A stretch of 42,627 bases of DNA from Streptomyces albus subsp. albus (lineage in GTDB: Bacteria > Actinomycetota > Actinomycetes > Streptomycetales > Streptomycetaceae): the NCBI RefSeq assembly GCF_000719865.1, contig NZ_JOID01000039.1:1-42627 (forward strand), given 5' to 3'. Of this stretch, positions 1-8,682 are shown in pieces. Each line of letters starts with the position of its first letter. The first letter of the stretch is position 1. Made by a program: the position numbers and the translations under genes. Under the pieces are notes generated by a model. It saw nothing but the letters and a program-made list of their open reading frames with translations. It searched no databases and had not been told where the DNA came from.

Positions 1-99
1 TGCGCGTCCGTGAGCTCGTGTCGCCGCACCATACGGGCGTCCTGCCCGGCCAACCAGGAGATCCACCCCGCCCACCAAGAGCCATCAGAAACGGCCTAG
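1..99 (+). CDS. possible 3' end of an unidentified gene (partial)
   Basis: Frame 1 is open from the window edge to a TAG at 97-99 and its third codon positions are mostly G or C, which suits the end of a real gene. The visible 32 residues end in PAHQEPSETA. No family is recognisable. Other frames are also open here, so this is only a candidate. Confidence 0.25.
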   Translation, partial: CASVSSCRRTIRASCPANQEIHPAHQEPSETA

Positions 100-582
100 T
101 GGGCCTCGGCCTTTCTTGTCGTTCCGCTGACGCAGGCGATGCGGACCGTTTCGCTGTGTGCCGCAGAGGGTGGCACGGTGGGGCCCGGGTGGTGTCTCGG
201 TTGGGCGCCGGGTTCCGCTGCCCCAGGGCGGACCGGCTCTCGCGGGGACAGGCAAGTCCACTGGTCGGGGTCCTCGCCGCGCTGGACGCCGGCAGGCTGC
301 CGCAGTGCCGTGTGGGCAGCTACCGACCAAGCCAGTCTGCGAGAACGGGTGGAGCCGAACGTCGCCGCGTCTGGTAGCAACTGTGGGACAACCGTGTGCC
401 GCAACGTGGAAGGTTCCGGCCGTGTGTCGGGCAGTGGGGTGGCCGGGGCAGCGCGGCGTCGGGGCGGTCGGATCGCGGGGTGGCCGGGACAGTCGTGCAC
501 CTGGGCCGTCGTGCGGCCGGGGGAGGCTGTGCGGCACGTCCTGCCCAGGAGGTGGACCGGGTCCTCGGCACGCTCCCTGTCC
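100..582. other. non-coding stretch, no gene supported
   Basis: Several frames are open because of the high GC content, but none shows a recognisable domain, a good ribosome binding site or a convincing codon-position bias. A short GGCC-rich segment followed by pyrimidines (about 93-118) could end the upstream partial gene. The rest lies downstream of the leftward LuxR-type gene. I see no repeat or RNA gene. Confidence 0.4.
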
Positions 583-1344
583 TCAGTGCGCGCCGGGCGG
601 CGGGTGCCCGGGCAGGGGCTCGTCGTCCGCCGGCCGCACGGCGGGTCCGGCGCCGGCCTCCGTCCCCCGTACGGAGGGACCGGGCACCGTGCCGGGCCTC
701 CGGGCCGGCCAGCCGCGTTCGCAGGCGTACCAGCCCAGTTGGAGCCGGGTGGATACCCCGGCGATCTCCATCAGCCGCTTCACCCGCCGCTGGACGGTAC
801 GCAGCCCGAGGTCGAGCTGTTTCGCGGCGCTCGCGTCGGTCAGCCCGGCGAGCAGCAGGGACAGGATGCGCAGATCCACGGCGTCCGGCCCGTCGGCGGC
901 CCGCCGTCCGGTGGTCCGCCCTCCGGCGGGCACGCCGGACCCCTCGCGCAGCCGTTCCCCGGCATCGGCCGCGACGGTGTGGAGCGCGGCGCGGTGGTCG
1001 TCCCGGACGGCCGGTCCCCCGGGTGGGGCCTGGCCGTCCGGCTCCTCGCCGGCGGCCGCGGGCCGCGCCCTCCCGGAGTGCGGCTCTCCCGCCCCGGGGG
1101 ACGACCGCTGCCGCGGGGCTCCGGGGCCGCCCGGGCGCGCCGCCCCGGCCGCCAGCCACCGGCCGGGGCGGGCCGGCGAGCGCACGGCCAGCCCGTGTCC
1201 CTCCAGCCGCCGCAGGAGCCTCAGGGCGTCGTCCTCGGGGAGCGTCAACCGGGCCGCCAGCTCCGCCGGTTCGGCGCCGCCCAGGCCGACGAGCGCGCGG
1301 TACGCGGACGCGTGGTCCTCGTCCAAGTCTGCTGAACCCGGCAT
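583..1344 (-). CDS. LuxR-type helix-turn-helix regulator
   Basis: This predicted cytoplasmic DNA-binding protein has 253 residues. The N-terminal part (about residues 10-60) resembles a winged-helix module of the TrmB/MarR sort, with ALVGLGGAEPAELAARL and DALRLLRRLEGHGLAV. The C-terminal helix-turn-helix is LuxR-like, with RILSLLLAGLTDASAAKQLDL followed by GLRTVQRRVKRLMEIAG. Streptomyces has many such two-part orphan regulators; the target is unknown. The ATG at 1344 is preceded by GGGAGGGG at a good distance, so I prefer it to the upstream in-frame starts at 1371, 1368 and 1509. A proline/glycine-rich tail of about 40 residues follows the helix-turn-helix and is longer than I would expect. 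The gene is divergent from the PP2C-like gene at 1508. Confidence 0.7.
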   Translation of the reverse strand: MPGSADLDEDHASAYRALVGLGGAEPAELAARLTLPEDDALRLLRRLEGHGLAVRSPARPGRWLAAGAARPGGPGAPRQRSSPGAGEPHSGRARPAAAGEEPDGQAPPGGPAVRDDHRAALHTVAADAGERLREGSGVPAGGRTTGRRAADGPDAVDLRILSLLLAGLTDASAAKQLDLGLRTVQRRVKRLMEIAGVSTRLQLGWYACERGWPARRPGTVPGPSVRGTEAGAGPAVRPADDEPLPGHPPPGAH

Positions 1345-1507
1345 GTCTCCCCTCCCGTACCGGGACATCATCCCCGCACCGCGGCCCTCCCTGCCACCGT
1401 TCCCCACCTTCCCCGCCGTCGTCCACCCGGGCCGGCCGGACCGCCGTACGGGCGGGCGCGGCTCGCGCTGCCTTCGCCCGGGGCCGGCCGGGATGGACAA
1501 TATGGGC

Positions 1508-4500
1508 ATGAGTCAGTACGGGGAGCGGAACAGCCACGAGGACGCGTGGTGGCGCGAGTTGTACGGCGAGGAGAAGCCCGACGCGGGACCGGCCGCGGCG
1601 GACGACTCCCTGGACGACCGTTTCGACTCCGCCTCCCGCGCGGTCGGTTCGCCGCCGGCCCACCCCGGACCGGCGCGGGAGCGGCCCGCCGGGGACAGAC
1701 CGGCCGGAGAGGACCCCCGCCCCGGGTGGTTCGCCGCCGCGGGCTTCCCCCACGGCGACCCGCAGGCTCCGGAGCGCGGCGGCGGCACCCCGCGCCGACC
1801 GGGTGAGGAGGGCGGCACCGGCACCCCGGCCGGACCGGGTGAGGAGCGCGGCACCGGCCCGGTGGCCGCCGGCGACACCGGCACCCCGGGCACGTCCACG
1901 GGGCACGGCGCCGGCGGCACCGGTCACCGGGCCCGGACGGGGACCGGGAGCGCCGACCGGGGCGGCGCTAGCTCCGCAGGCGGCAACGCGCCTTCGGACA
2001 CGGGCGCCGATCCGGGTCCGGGCCTCGACGCCGGCGCGGATGCCGATGCGGACGGCGGTGTCAGTGCCGACGCCGGTGCCGGTGCCGGTGCCGGTGACAG
2101 TGCTCCCGCTTCGGACGAGATCGCCGCGCCGGAGCAGTGGGAGGAGCCACCGCGGAGGCAGGGCCCGCACCCGGACCGGGAGGGCGGAGGGGCCGGGAGC
2201 GGAGGCCCTTGGGATACGGCCGCCGTGTCCCGGCCCTCCGCGGAGTCCGCCCCGGACGAATGGTGGTTCAGTACCCCGGCCACGCCTTGGCCCGTGACCG
2301 GACCCCAGGTTTCCGGGGACAGCGCCGGACCGCCGCCCGGGCCATCGTCCCCACCGCCGCCCTCGCCCCCGTCCGCGCCCGGCCCGGGCGCGCCGTGGCA
2401 GGCGCCTGAGCCGGCAACCGGATCAACTCAGCCCACGGACAGTCCCTTTGCGTCGTCGCCGCCACCGTCGGCGCCATCACCGTCGGCGCCACCGTCTTCC
2501 GCTCCGCCGACGGCAGCGGGGACCGGCACGACGGCCGAGCTGGAGGCCGGCCCGCCGACCGCGGGGGAGGCCGGCACGCCGACCGCGCGGGAGACCGGCG
2601 CGGGGAGGCCGGCTGCCGACACATCAGTCACTCCCGCGGCGCCTGCTTCCGCGGCGCCCGCTCCTGAGTCACCCACTTCCACGCCACCCGTTCCGGAGCC
2701 GCCCACCTCCGTGCCGTCCGCTTCCGCGCCGCCCGGTCCCCCCGCACCCGACGGGGCGACGGCCCCCGGTTCGGCGGACCCGGTTTCGGAAGCCCCGTTC
2801 CCAACCCCGGCGCCGGCCCCCCGCGACACCAGTCCCCCGCGCTCCATGACACCCCCGCGCGCTCCGTGGGAGCCGCCGCTCGACCCCTCGGAGTCGTGGG
2901 AGGGTGAAGAGGCCACGCCCCGTGACCAGGTGTGGGACCGTCAACGGGATGGAACGTCACCCACCCCTCCGTACGAGCAGACCGGACGGCCGCCTCAGCG
3001 ACCGGAAGGTGGCCCGGAAAGCCGCCCGGGCGTTGGGCCGGACGTCGGGCCGGACATCGGGTCTGATGGCGGATCGGGCGAGTCGGACGGCGCGGCTCCC
3101 GAGGCGGACCGCACCGCGGTACCGCTGTGGCGGAGAGACCCGAGCGCACGGAACGCCCAGAACACCGAGACCCAGAACACCGAGACCCAGAACACCGACA
3201 CCGAGAACATGCAGAGCACGTCGGCCGGGGCACCGGCGGAGCCCGGTCCGGACCCGGACGGGGCGGCGGCGCGGACCGATGGAGGACATGTGGCAGTGGG
3301 CACGCTTCGGCGCGACGGCGGCGAGGCCGCCGGCGACGGCAGCCGGCACGGGAGCGCCGCCGGACCCGGCAGCACCGGAGCCGGCGGCACCGGACCCGGC
3401 AGCACTGGAGCCGGCACCGGATCCGGCAGCACCGGAGGGGCCGGCACCGGAGGTGGTCCGCGGGCCGGGGTGGAGCCCGGTTACGTCGGCGAGCGCCCGC
3501 CCACCTATCAGGGCGAGCCGACGGCCCTCCCCGAGGCCGACCCCGGGGACCTGGACGGCCTCGTCCCGGACACGGTTCTTGACGGCGCCCGTTACGGCAC
3601 GATGACCCTGCGGGCCGCCTCCCTGCGCGGCGACTCCGCGCGCTACCGGGGCGAGCCGCGCCGGGACGCGCTGCTGACGGCCCGGTTCGGCAGCGGCGAC
3701 CGGGCACTGCTGCTGATCGCCACGGCCACCGGCGGCCGGGCCGCCGGGGATGCCCACCGGGCGGCCGCCGACGTCTGCCGATGGGTGGCCGAAGCGGTCG
3801 GCCGCGCCCACGGCCGGCTGGCCGAGGACATCAGGGAGGGGCGGCGCGGGGCCCTCAAGTCGGGACTGCACCGGCTGACGGACCGTTCGTACGGCAAGCT
3901 CCGGGCGCGGGCGGCGGAGCTGGGTCTGCAGCCCGCCGCGTACACCTCGGGGCTGCGCTGTCTGCTGCTCCCCGTCGATCCGGCGTGCCGGACCCGGGTG
4001 TTCTTCGGCATCGGCGGGGGCGGGCTGTTCCGGCTGCGGGACGGCGAATGGCAGGACCTGGAGCCTTCGGTGCCCGCGCAGCCGCAGACGGCCGACGGGA
4101 CGCCGGCGGGCTCCGGCACCACGCTGCCGGGCCAGGGAGGCGCCGCGCGGGGCGCCTCCGCTCCCGCCGGTGCGGAAGCGGCCGCGGTCTCCGGCCCGGC
4201 CGGCCCGGCGGTACCGCCCACCGCAGGCGGCCCGGCCGGTGCGGCGGGCCCGGTGGACGGCCGGGAGTTCGCGGGGCCGGACCGGGCGCCCGTTCCGGCC
4301 GTGGACCGGCTCACCGTGGACCTGGGGACGCGCGGCCCGGGCCGTTCCGGTGAGGCGGGCGGCCCCGCCCTCGCGCCCTTCCGCTTCCGCGCCTCCGTGG
4401 CCCGCCCCGGGGACACCTTGCTGCTGTGCACCGCCGGACTGGCCGACCCGCTGCGGGGCGAGCCCGCGCTGGCCGGTCTCCTGGCGGCGCGCTGGGCGGT

Positions 4501-4600
4501 GTCCCCGGCGCCGGGCCTCGCCGCGTACCTCTCCGACGTGCAGCTCCGGGTGAAGGGCTACGCGGACGACCGGACCGCCGCCGCCGTCTGGGAGGACTGA
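1508..4600 (+). CDS. long disordered protein with degenerate PP2C-like C-terminal domain
   Basis: The protein has about 1030 residues. Roughly residues 1-690 are low-complexity P/G/A/T/E-rich sequence after a conserved-looking start (MSQYGERNSHEDAWWRELYG). Residues about 692-1030 resemble a PP2C Ser/Thr phosphatase domain: RGDSARYRGEPRRDAL, then a strand where active enzymes have an Asp-Gly metal motif, and finally ADDRTAAAVW. The metal-binding Asp-Gly position reads ATATGG (residues 738-743), so the first metal site seems lost, although the late DD pair (1020-1021) is kept. A second low-complexity insert lies at about residues 865-945. It may therefore be a non-catalytic or binding relative rather than an active phosphatase. 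ATGs at 1493, 1502 and 1508 are all in frame with weak ribosome sites; I chose 1508 from the MSQ-type N-terminus. It converges on the DUF2637 gene. Confidence 0.7.
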   Translation: MSQYGERNSHEDAWWRELYGEEKPDAGPAAADDSLDDRFDSASRAVGSPPAHPGPARERPAGDRPAGEDPRPGWFAAAGFPHGDPQAPERGGGTPRRPGEEGGTGTPAGPGEERGTGPVAAGDTGTPGTSTGHGAGGTGHRARTGTGSADRGGASSAGGNAPSDTGADPGPGLDAGADADADGGVSADAGAGAGAGDSAPASDEIAAPEQWEEPPRRQGPHPDREGGGAGSGGPWDTAAVSRPSAESAPDEWWFSTPATPWPVTGPQVSGDSAGPPPGPSSPPPPSPPSAPGPGAPWQAPEPATGSTQPTDSPFASSPPPSAPSPSAPPSSAPPTAAGTGTTAELEAGPPTAGEAGTPTARETGAGRPAADTSVTPAAPASAAPAPESPTSTPPVPEPPTSVPSASAPPGPPAPDGATAPGSADPVSEAPFPTPAPAPRDTSPPRSMTPPRAPWEPPLDPSESWEGEEATPRDQVWDRQRDGTSPTPPYEQTGRPPQRPEGGPESRPGVGPDVGPDIGSDGGSGESDGAAPEADRTAVPLWRRDPSARNAQNTETQNTETQNTDTENMQSTSAGAPAEPGPDPDGAAARTDGGHVAVGTLRRDGGEAAGDGSRHGSAAGPGSTGAGGTGPGSTGAGTGSGSTGGAGTGGGPRAGVEPGYVGERPPTYQGEPTALPEADPGDLDGLVPDTVLDGARYGTMTLRAASLRGDSARYRGEPRRDALLTARFGSGDRALLLIATATGGRAAGDAHRAAADVCRWVAEAVGRAHGRLAEDIREGRRGALKSGLHRLTDRSYGKLRARAAELGLQPAAYTSGLRCLLLPVDPACRTRVFFGIGGGGLFRLRDGEWQDLEPSVPAQPQTADGTPAGSGTTLPGQGGAARGASAPAGAEAAAVSGPAGPAVPPTAGGPAGAAGPVDGREFAGPDRAPVPAVDRLTVDLGTRGPGRSGEAGGPALAPFRFRASVARPGDTLLLCTAGLADPLRGEPALAGLLAARWAVSPAPGLAAYLSDVQLRVKGYADDRTAAAVWED
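3156..3200 (+). repeat. 15-bp in-frame tandem repeat, 3 copies
   Basis: The unit CCCAGAACACCGAGA is repeated three times (one base differs in the last copy) and encodes repeated QNTET-like residues in the disordered part of the PP2C-like protein. The period is a multiple of three, so copy changes keep the frame. Confidence 0.85.
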
Positions 4601-4991
4601 CCCGGCACCGGCCCGGCCCCCGCACCCACGGGCCCGGGCCGGACCCGCCGGGGAGCCGCCGGGTGCCCGGTGCGTCCGGGCCGGGACACGGGCCCCGTTG
4701 CTTGCTTTGCCGCACCGGGCGCGACGACTCCCGCCGGCCGGCAACCGTCTCGCGCCGCTCGCGGTTGCGGCAATCGCGTGAAAAGCGGGATACCTGACAT
4801 GTAAGGAAAAAGACCGGGGAATCCACTCGTCAGTGACTGTTGCGCCGCGGATCTCCACCGCGCGAACGTCCTCCCCTGGATGCCCGGCACCGTACTCCCG
4901 GCGGTGCCGGGCATTGCCCTGTCCGGGCGCCCGGTCCCGGCCATCGGTCTCCTCCGGTCACCAAGCCCGGGCCACCGCCCTCTCCGGCTCG
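4601..4991. other. convergent intergenic region with relatively AT-richer core
   Basis: This region separates the PP2C-like gene from the leftward DUF2637 gene. It contains the strong hairpin at 4880-4914. About 4765-4835 is distinctly less GC-rich than its surroundings and includes GTAAGGAAAAAGACC. I found no coding frame with support there; a short transcript or an old coding remnant cannot be excluded. Confidence 0.4.
4880..4914. terminator. bidirectional hairpin terminator
   Basis: A perfect 13-bp stem (arms 4880-4892 ATGCCCGGCACCG and 4902-4914) encloses a 9-base loop. It sits between the ends of two convergent genes, as expected for a shared factor-independent terminator in a GC-rich genome, although no T tract follows. 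Confidence 0.75.
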
Positions 4992-6155
4992 TCAGCCGAA
5001 CTGCTGCTCCAGGTCCTGGAGCTTGCGCTCCAGGGAGTCGAGGCGGGGAATGGTCAAGGTGTCGTCCTCCGCCGTGAGGTCGACGGTCCGGGAGGCGCGC
5101 TCCGTACGGCCGCCGCCGGAGACCGAGCCGGAGCCGGGGCCCAAGCCGGAGTCCGATCCCGGGCCTGCCGGTGAGTCAGTCCGGTCGACGCGGACGGCCT
5201 GCAGCAGCGGGCCGCCGGCCGCGGGGGAGTCCGCGGGCGAGGAGGAGGGAAGCGCTGCCGGCTGACCCTCCGCTCTGGCGGGTTCCGAGCCGGCCTGGGC
5301 GGTGCCGGACGGCAGCAGCCCCGGCAGCTCGACCTGACGGCCGCCCCGGGCGCGCCCCCAGGCCCGGTGCTGCCGGTGCAGGGCCTTGATGCGGGCGCGC
5401 TCACGCTTCTCCTCGTCCCGCCGCCGCTGCCGGGTCTGCTGCTTCAGCCGCCGGTCCTCGCGGACCTCGTCGACCGCCTCGTCCAGCGAGCGCACGCCCT
5501 CCAGCAGCATCAGCGACCAGGCCGCGAAGGTCTCGCGCGGGGCGCGCAGCCAGCGGACGACGCGGATCTGCGGCAGCGGCCTCGGGACGAGTCCCTGCTC
5601 GCGCAGCGCGGCCCGTCGCGTCTGCTTGAGCGCCCGGTCGAAGAGGACCGCGGCCGACAGGGACATTCCGGCGAAGAACTGCGGGGCGCCCGCGTGGCCG
5701 AGGCCGCGCGGCGCGTGCACCCAGTTGAACCAGGCCGCCGCGCCCGCGAACGTCCAGACGAGCAGCCGGGAGCCGAGGGCCGCGTCCCCGTGGCTGGCCT
5801 CCCGCACGGCCAGGACCGAACAGAACATCGCCGCGCCGTCGAGCCCGAAGGGGACCAGATACTCCCAGCCGCCGGAGAGATTGAGGTTCTGCCGGCCGAA
5901 GCCGACCAGGCCGTGGAAGGAGAGGGCGGCGGCGACCGCGGCGCAGCAGAACAGCAGGACGTACGAGGCGGAACCGTAGAAGGCCTCCTTGCGCCGGCGG
6001 CGCTCCTCGCTGCGTTCCCAGGAGTCGACGGGCTTGCCGTCCTCCGCGCCGGCCGCGCGCCGGCCACGGGCGAGGACCACCGCCGCGCCCGCGATGCCGA
6101 CGAGCAACACCGCGCCCGGTAGAACCCAGTTCAGCGCCATGTCCGTCAGTCTCAT
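4992..6155 (-). CDS. DUF2637 (SpdB2-like) membrane protein
   Basis: The protein has 387 residues. Hydrophobic segments at about 8-29, 62-86, 98-117, 130-147 and 158-174 predict four or five membrane spans. A strongly basic, helix-forming stretch follows (DEAVDEVREDRRLKQQTRQR and on), then a proline/glycine-rich linker and a C-terminal coiled-coil-like end (RLDSLERKLQDLEQQFG). The combination matches chromosomal DUF2637 proteins of Streptomyces, related to the Spd spread proteins of conjugative plasmids; the cellular role is unclear. The ATG at 6155 is preceded by GAGGGG seven bases upstream and gives the start MRLTDMALNW, so the 39-residue N-terminal extension in the open frame is rejected. 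Confidence 0.8.
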   Translation of the reverse strand: MRLTDMALNWVLPGAVLLVGIAGAAVVLARGRRAAGAEDGKPVDSWERSEERRRRKEAFYGSASYVLLFCCAAVAAALSFHGLVGFGRQNLNLSGGWEYLVPFGLDGAAMFCSVLAVREASHGDAALGSRLLVWTFAGAAAWFNWVHAPRGLGHAGAPQFFAGMSLSAAVLFDRALKQTRRAALREQGLVPRPLPQIRVVRWLRAPRETFAAWSLMLLEGVRSLDEAVDEVREDRRLKQQTRQRRRDEEKRERARIKALHRQHRAWGRARGGRQVELPGLLPSGTAQAGSEPARAEGQPAALPSSSPADSPAAGGPLLQAVRVDRTDSPAGPGSDSGLGPGSGSVSGGGRTERASRTVDLTAEDDTLTIPRLDSLERKLQDLEQQFG

Positions 6156-6593
6156 CTCGGGCCCCTCGCCTCGCTTCCGTCCCGCCCGTGCCGTGCCGCG
6201 TGCGGTCCTGCCCGCGACATCTTGGCGGAATCGGTTCTTGTGCCAGGGCGATTCAGGGCAAGGGATCGACATCGGGCAGAAGGCGCGATCGAAGATATGT
6301 CCGCACGATCAGAACCGATCGAATGGTCCGATCATGTGGACGGAACGCGGGCAGTGTCCCTTGGGAGGCCGGGGACTCCCGGCACGGCGGCGCGGGGCTT
6401 TTCGTTCCCCTGTCCGAACCGGCCGCCGTCACCGCGAGGACGGCACCGCGCACGGATCGGCACCAGGCGCGCAACGGCACCGGGCACCAGAACGGCGCCG
6501 GGCGCCGGAACCGCGGATACCCGGACCGGCGGGGGCCGAAGGACGGAAGAGGCCGAGGGACGGAAGGGGCGGGAGGGCGGAGCTCCCCTACGG
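6156..6593. other. intergenic region upstream of the DUF2637 gene
   Basis: The 438 bases hold the leftward promoter region of the DUF2637 gene and the downstream side of the FhuF-like gene. About 6260-6345 is less GC-rich and contains five GATC tetramers, including three inside 6328-6353. I could not assign a clear promoter or operator, and see no supported coding frame. Confidence 0.35.
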
Positions 6594-7430
6594 TCAGGCG
6601 CCGCCGCTGAGCCGGGCCACACGCTCCGCGTCGCAGGTGCGGGGGCAGGTGACGCAGGTGTCCTCCGGCCGCAGGGTGTAGAACATGCAGCAGCTCGCCC
6701 GGTCACGGGTGGACAGCACCTCCCCGGCCGGTCCGGTCAGCTCCCGGAAGGACGGCGCGCCGACGAACGGCTTCGTGGCCCCCGGCAGCAGGGCTTCCAG
6801 CTCCGTGATGGCCCGGCGCTCCTCACCGAGCAGATGGCCGGTGTACCAGAGGCTCTCGACGATCTCGTCGGTGGCCATGCCCCACATGGCGCGCGGCCCG
6901 CGCCGCATCCGGGGGCGGAAACCCTCCAGCACCGGTTCCAGGTGCTCGGAGAGTGCCCCGCGCACCTCGGCCCGCAGGGCGTCCTCGCCACTGACGACCC
7001 GCGCGCCCGGCAGCCCGGCCGCCGGATCGTCCGGCAGGCACGCGAACTCCCGCACCCGCGCGGTCATCCGGCCCTGCCCGCGGTGGAACGACACCTCACC
7101 GGCCGGCAGCCGCGGCACCCGGCGCAGCAGGAACCAGGGAACGGTGATGAGCAGGCACGCGGACCAGGCGTAGCGGTGCAGTCCGAAACCGGCGGTCACA
7201 TCCGGGCGGGCCGGCTGCCCGTAGTTGCCGATGACCTCCGCCTCTTCGGCGGCCAGGAAGGCGTCGAGGGCGGGGCCGCCCGACGCCAGCTCGCGGGCGG
7301 TGACCCAGCCGCCGCCCGAGCGCGGGGCGCCCTCCAGCAGCCGCACGGCGGGGAGCACCTCGGCGAGCCGGGAGTACGCCCCCGCCACGGGGTGGTGCGA
7401 GAGGGCCGGTACGACCGGTGCCACGGACAT
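6594..7430 (-). CDS. FhuF-like (2Fe-2S) ferric-siderophore reductase
   Basis: The protein has 278 residues and ends with the FhuF iron-sulfur signature, two adjacent cysteines, ten residues, Cys, two residues, Cys: CCMFYTLRPEDTCVTC at residues 247-262. Family members reduce Fe(III) bound to hydroxamate siderophores in the cytoplasm and so release the iron. The preceding part (FGLHRYAWSACLLITVPWFL, then MWGMATDEIVESLWYTGHLL) fits the IucA/FhuF C-terminal-type fold. An iron box 31-49 bases upstream of the ATG predicts repression by an IdeR/DmdR-type regulator when iron is plentiful. It stands alone, about 11 kb from the siderophore transport genes, but its likely substrate would be the ferrioxamine imported by them. 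No SIP-type (DesF-like) reductase is seen in the window. Confidence 0.85.
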   Translation of the reverse strand: MSVAPVVPALSHHPVAGAYSRLAEVLPAVRLLEGAPRSGGGWVTARELASGGPALDAFLAAEEAEVIGNYGQPARPDVTAGFGLHRYAWSACLLITVPWFLLRRVPRLPAGEVSFHRGQGRMTARVREFACLPDDPAAGLPGARVVSGEDALRAEVRGALSEHLEPVLEGFRPRMRRGPRAMWGMATDEIVESLWYTGHLLGEERRAITELEALLPGATKPFVGAPSFRELTGPAGEVLSTRDRASCCMFYTLRPEDTCVTCPRTCDAERVARLSGGA

Positions 7431-7460
7431 GCGGGGACCACCAACTCAACGCGATCGTTT

Positions 7461-7479
7461 GCAGGTAAGCCTTACCTTA
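7461..7479 (-). promoter_or_regulatory. iron box (IdeR/DmdR-type) of the FhuF-like gene
   Basis: GCAGGTAAGCCTTACCTTA reads on the other strand as TAAGGTAAGGCTTACCTGC, close to the actinobacterial consensus TTAGGTTAGGCTAACCTAA. It lies just upstream of the leftward FhuF-like gene. Confidence 0.8.
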
Positions 7480-7496
7480 CCCGACGCCCCGGATCT

Positions 7497-7524
7497 TTGA
7501 AGTGCGAAGGGGTCCGCTTATCGT
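7497..7524 (+). promoter_or_regulatory. sigma70-like promoter of the GntR gene
   Basis: TTGAAG (7497-7502) and TATCGT (7519-7524) are separated by 16 bases and lie 25 bases upstream of the GntR start codon. This is by eye only. Confidence 0.45.
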
Positions 7525-7548
7525 TCTGGGGAACCACAGGAGGACCCG

Positions 7549-8610
7549 ATGGAGCAGTCGCGAGCCGCAGCGGCCGGGGGGAGCGGCGGAGCAGCGGGGC
7601 AGGGCGCGGGCGCACCGCCGCCGGGGTTCCGCGCGCCGGCGGAGGACGCCCGTCCGGGTGAGGCGGTCCACCCGGGACACGGGCACGCCTCGTACGGAGC
7701 GGGCACGCGGGGCGGCCGATGGCCGGGTCCGGCGCGGCGGATCCCGTACGGCCGGGAGGAGCGTACCCGGGACGAGACCGGCCGGGGCGAGCGCGGCCGG
7801 GACGCCACGGGCCGGGATGCCGCCGGCCGCCGCGCGGGCCGGGACGCCGCCGGGCGCCGCGCGGAGGGGCCGGAAGGACCCCCGGGGGACGAGCACGCGC
7901 AGGGCGCGCACACCTATGGCCCGGGGGAGCAGCCGGACGGGGCGGCGCGGGCCCCCGGACGGCCGGCGCCGCGCAAGCCGCCCACCCGCCACTCCGTACG
8001 CGGCCAGATACTCGACGCGCTCCGTACCGCGCTGGTCGGCGGTGACCTCCGGCCCGGCGAGGTGTACTCGGCGCCCGCGCTCGCCGCGCGGTACGGGGTC
8101 TCCCCGACGCCCGTGCGGGAGGCGATGCAGCAGCTCGCCACCGAGGGCGCGGTGGAGGTCGTTCCCAACCGGGGCTTCCGGGTGGCCCGCCGCAGCGAGC
8201 GCGATCTCGCGGAACTGGCCGAGGTGCGCGCCCTGTTGGAGGTGCCGGTGCTGCTCCGGCTGGCGCGGACCCGGCCGCCCGGCAGCTGGGAGGAGCTGCG
8301 CCCGCTCGCAGCGGCCGGTGTGGCGGCCGCCGCCCGGGGCGACCGGGTCGGCTACGCCGAGGCGGACCGCGCCTTCCACCACGCCCTGCTCGCCCTCTCG
8401 GGGAACCGCCAGCTCGCCCTGATCGGCGACGAACTGTACCGGCGGGGCCGGACGCCGGCGGGCCGGGGCGCGGCCACCGGCACCGCGGACCTCCTGGCGG
8501 AGGCGGCCGAGCACAACGCCCTGCTGGATGCCCTGGCCGCGGGCGACGCGCAGGCCGTCGAACAGCTCGTCCGTGAGCACTTCACGGGCGCCCGGCCGGC
8601 CCGGGGCTGA
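7549..8610 (+). CDS. GntR-family (FCD) transcriptional regulator with long disordered N-terminus
   Basis: The protein has 353 residues. Residues about 147-214 form a GntR winged helix (RGQILDALRTALVGGDLRPGE, LAARYGVSPTPVREAMQQLA, GFRVA) and about 221-350 form an all-helical FCD effector domain (AELAEVRALLEVPVLLRLA, ADRAFHHALLALSGN, EHNALLDALAAGDA, VREHF). FCD members usually bind carboxylic or amino acids. The N-terminal 140 residues are G/R/P-rich with imperfect GRDATGRDAAGRR repeats, far longer than the few residues normally found before the helix-turn-helix. AGGAGG six bases before the ATG at 7549 nevertheless supports this start. It converges on the TPR gene. No adjacent target operon indicates the ligand. 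Confidence 0.8.
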   Translation: MEQSRAAAAGGSGGAAGQGAGAPPPGFRAPAEDARPGEAVHPGHGHASYGAGTRGGRWPGPARRIPYGREERTRDETGRGERGRDATGRDAAGRRAGRDAAGRRAEGPEGPPGDEHAQGAHTYGPGEQPDGAARAPGRPAPRKPPTRHSVRGQILDALRTALVGGDLRPGEVYSAPALAARYGVSPTPVREAMQQLATEGAVEVVPNRGFRVARRSERDLAELAEVRALLEVPVLLRLARTRPPGSWEELRPLAAAGVAAAARGDRVGYAEADRAFHHALLALSGNRQLALIGDELYRRGRTPAGRGAATGTADLLAEAAEHNALLDALAAGDAQAVEQLVREHFTGARPARG

Positions 8611-8682
8611 GCCCCCGCACCCGTGCACGTCCGGACCGGCGACGGAGACGGCACCCGGCCGGTTTCCACGACCCCGGGTCCG

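Noticed and set aside
158..1507. Open extension of the PP2C-like reading frame to a start at 158
   Set aside because: It overlaps the well-supported leftward regulator gene on the other strand, has no ribosome site, and the family-like N-terminus begins at about 1493-1508.
4779..4805. Tiny open frame GTGAAAAGCGGG... before the convergent hairpin
   Set aside because: It encodes only eight residues and lacks a ribosome site; a real peptide cannot be supported.
2957..4858. 633-codon open frame on the minus strand
   Set aside because: It mirrors the PP2C-like gene in a high-GC shadow frame, is rich in Arg/Gly/Pro and shows no domain.
6260..6345. GATC cluster as a possible replication or methylation element
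   Set aside because: Five GATC tetramers in 80 bases is modest, the arrangement is not regular, and no DnaA boxes accompany them.
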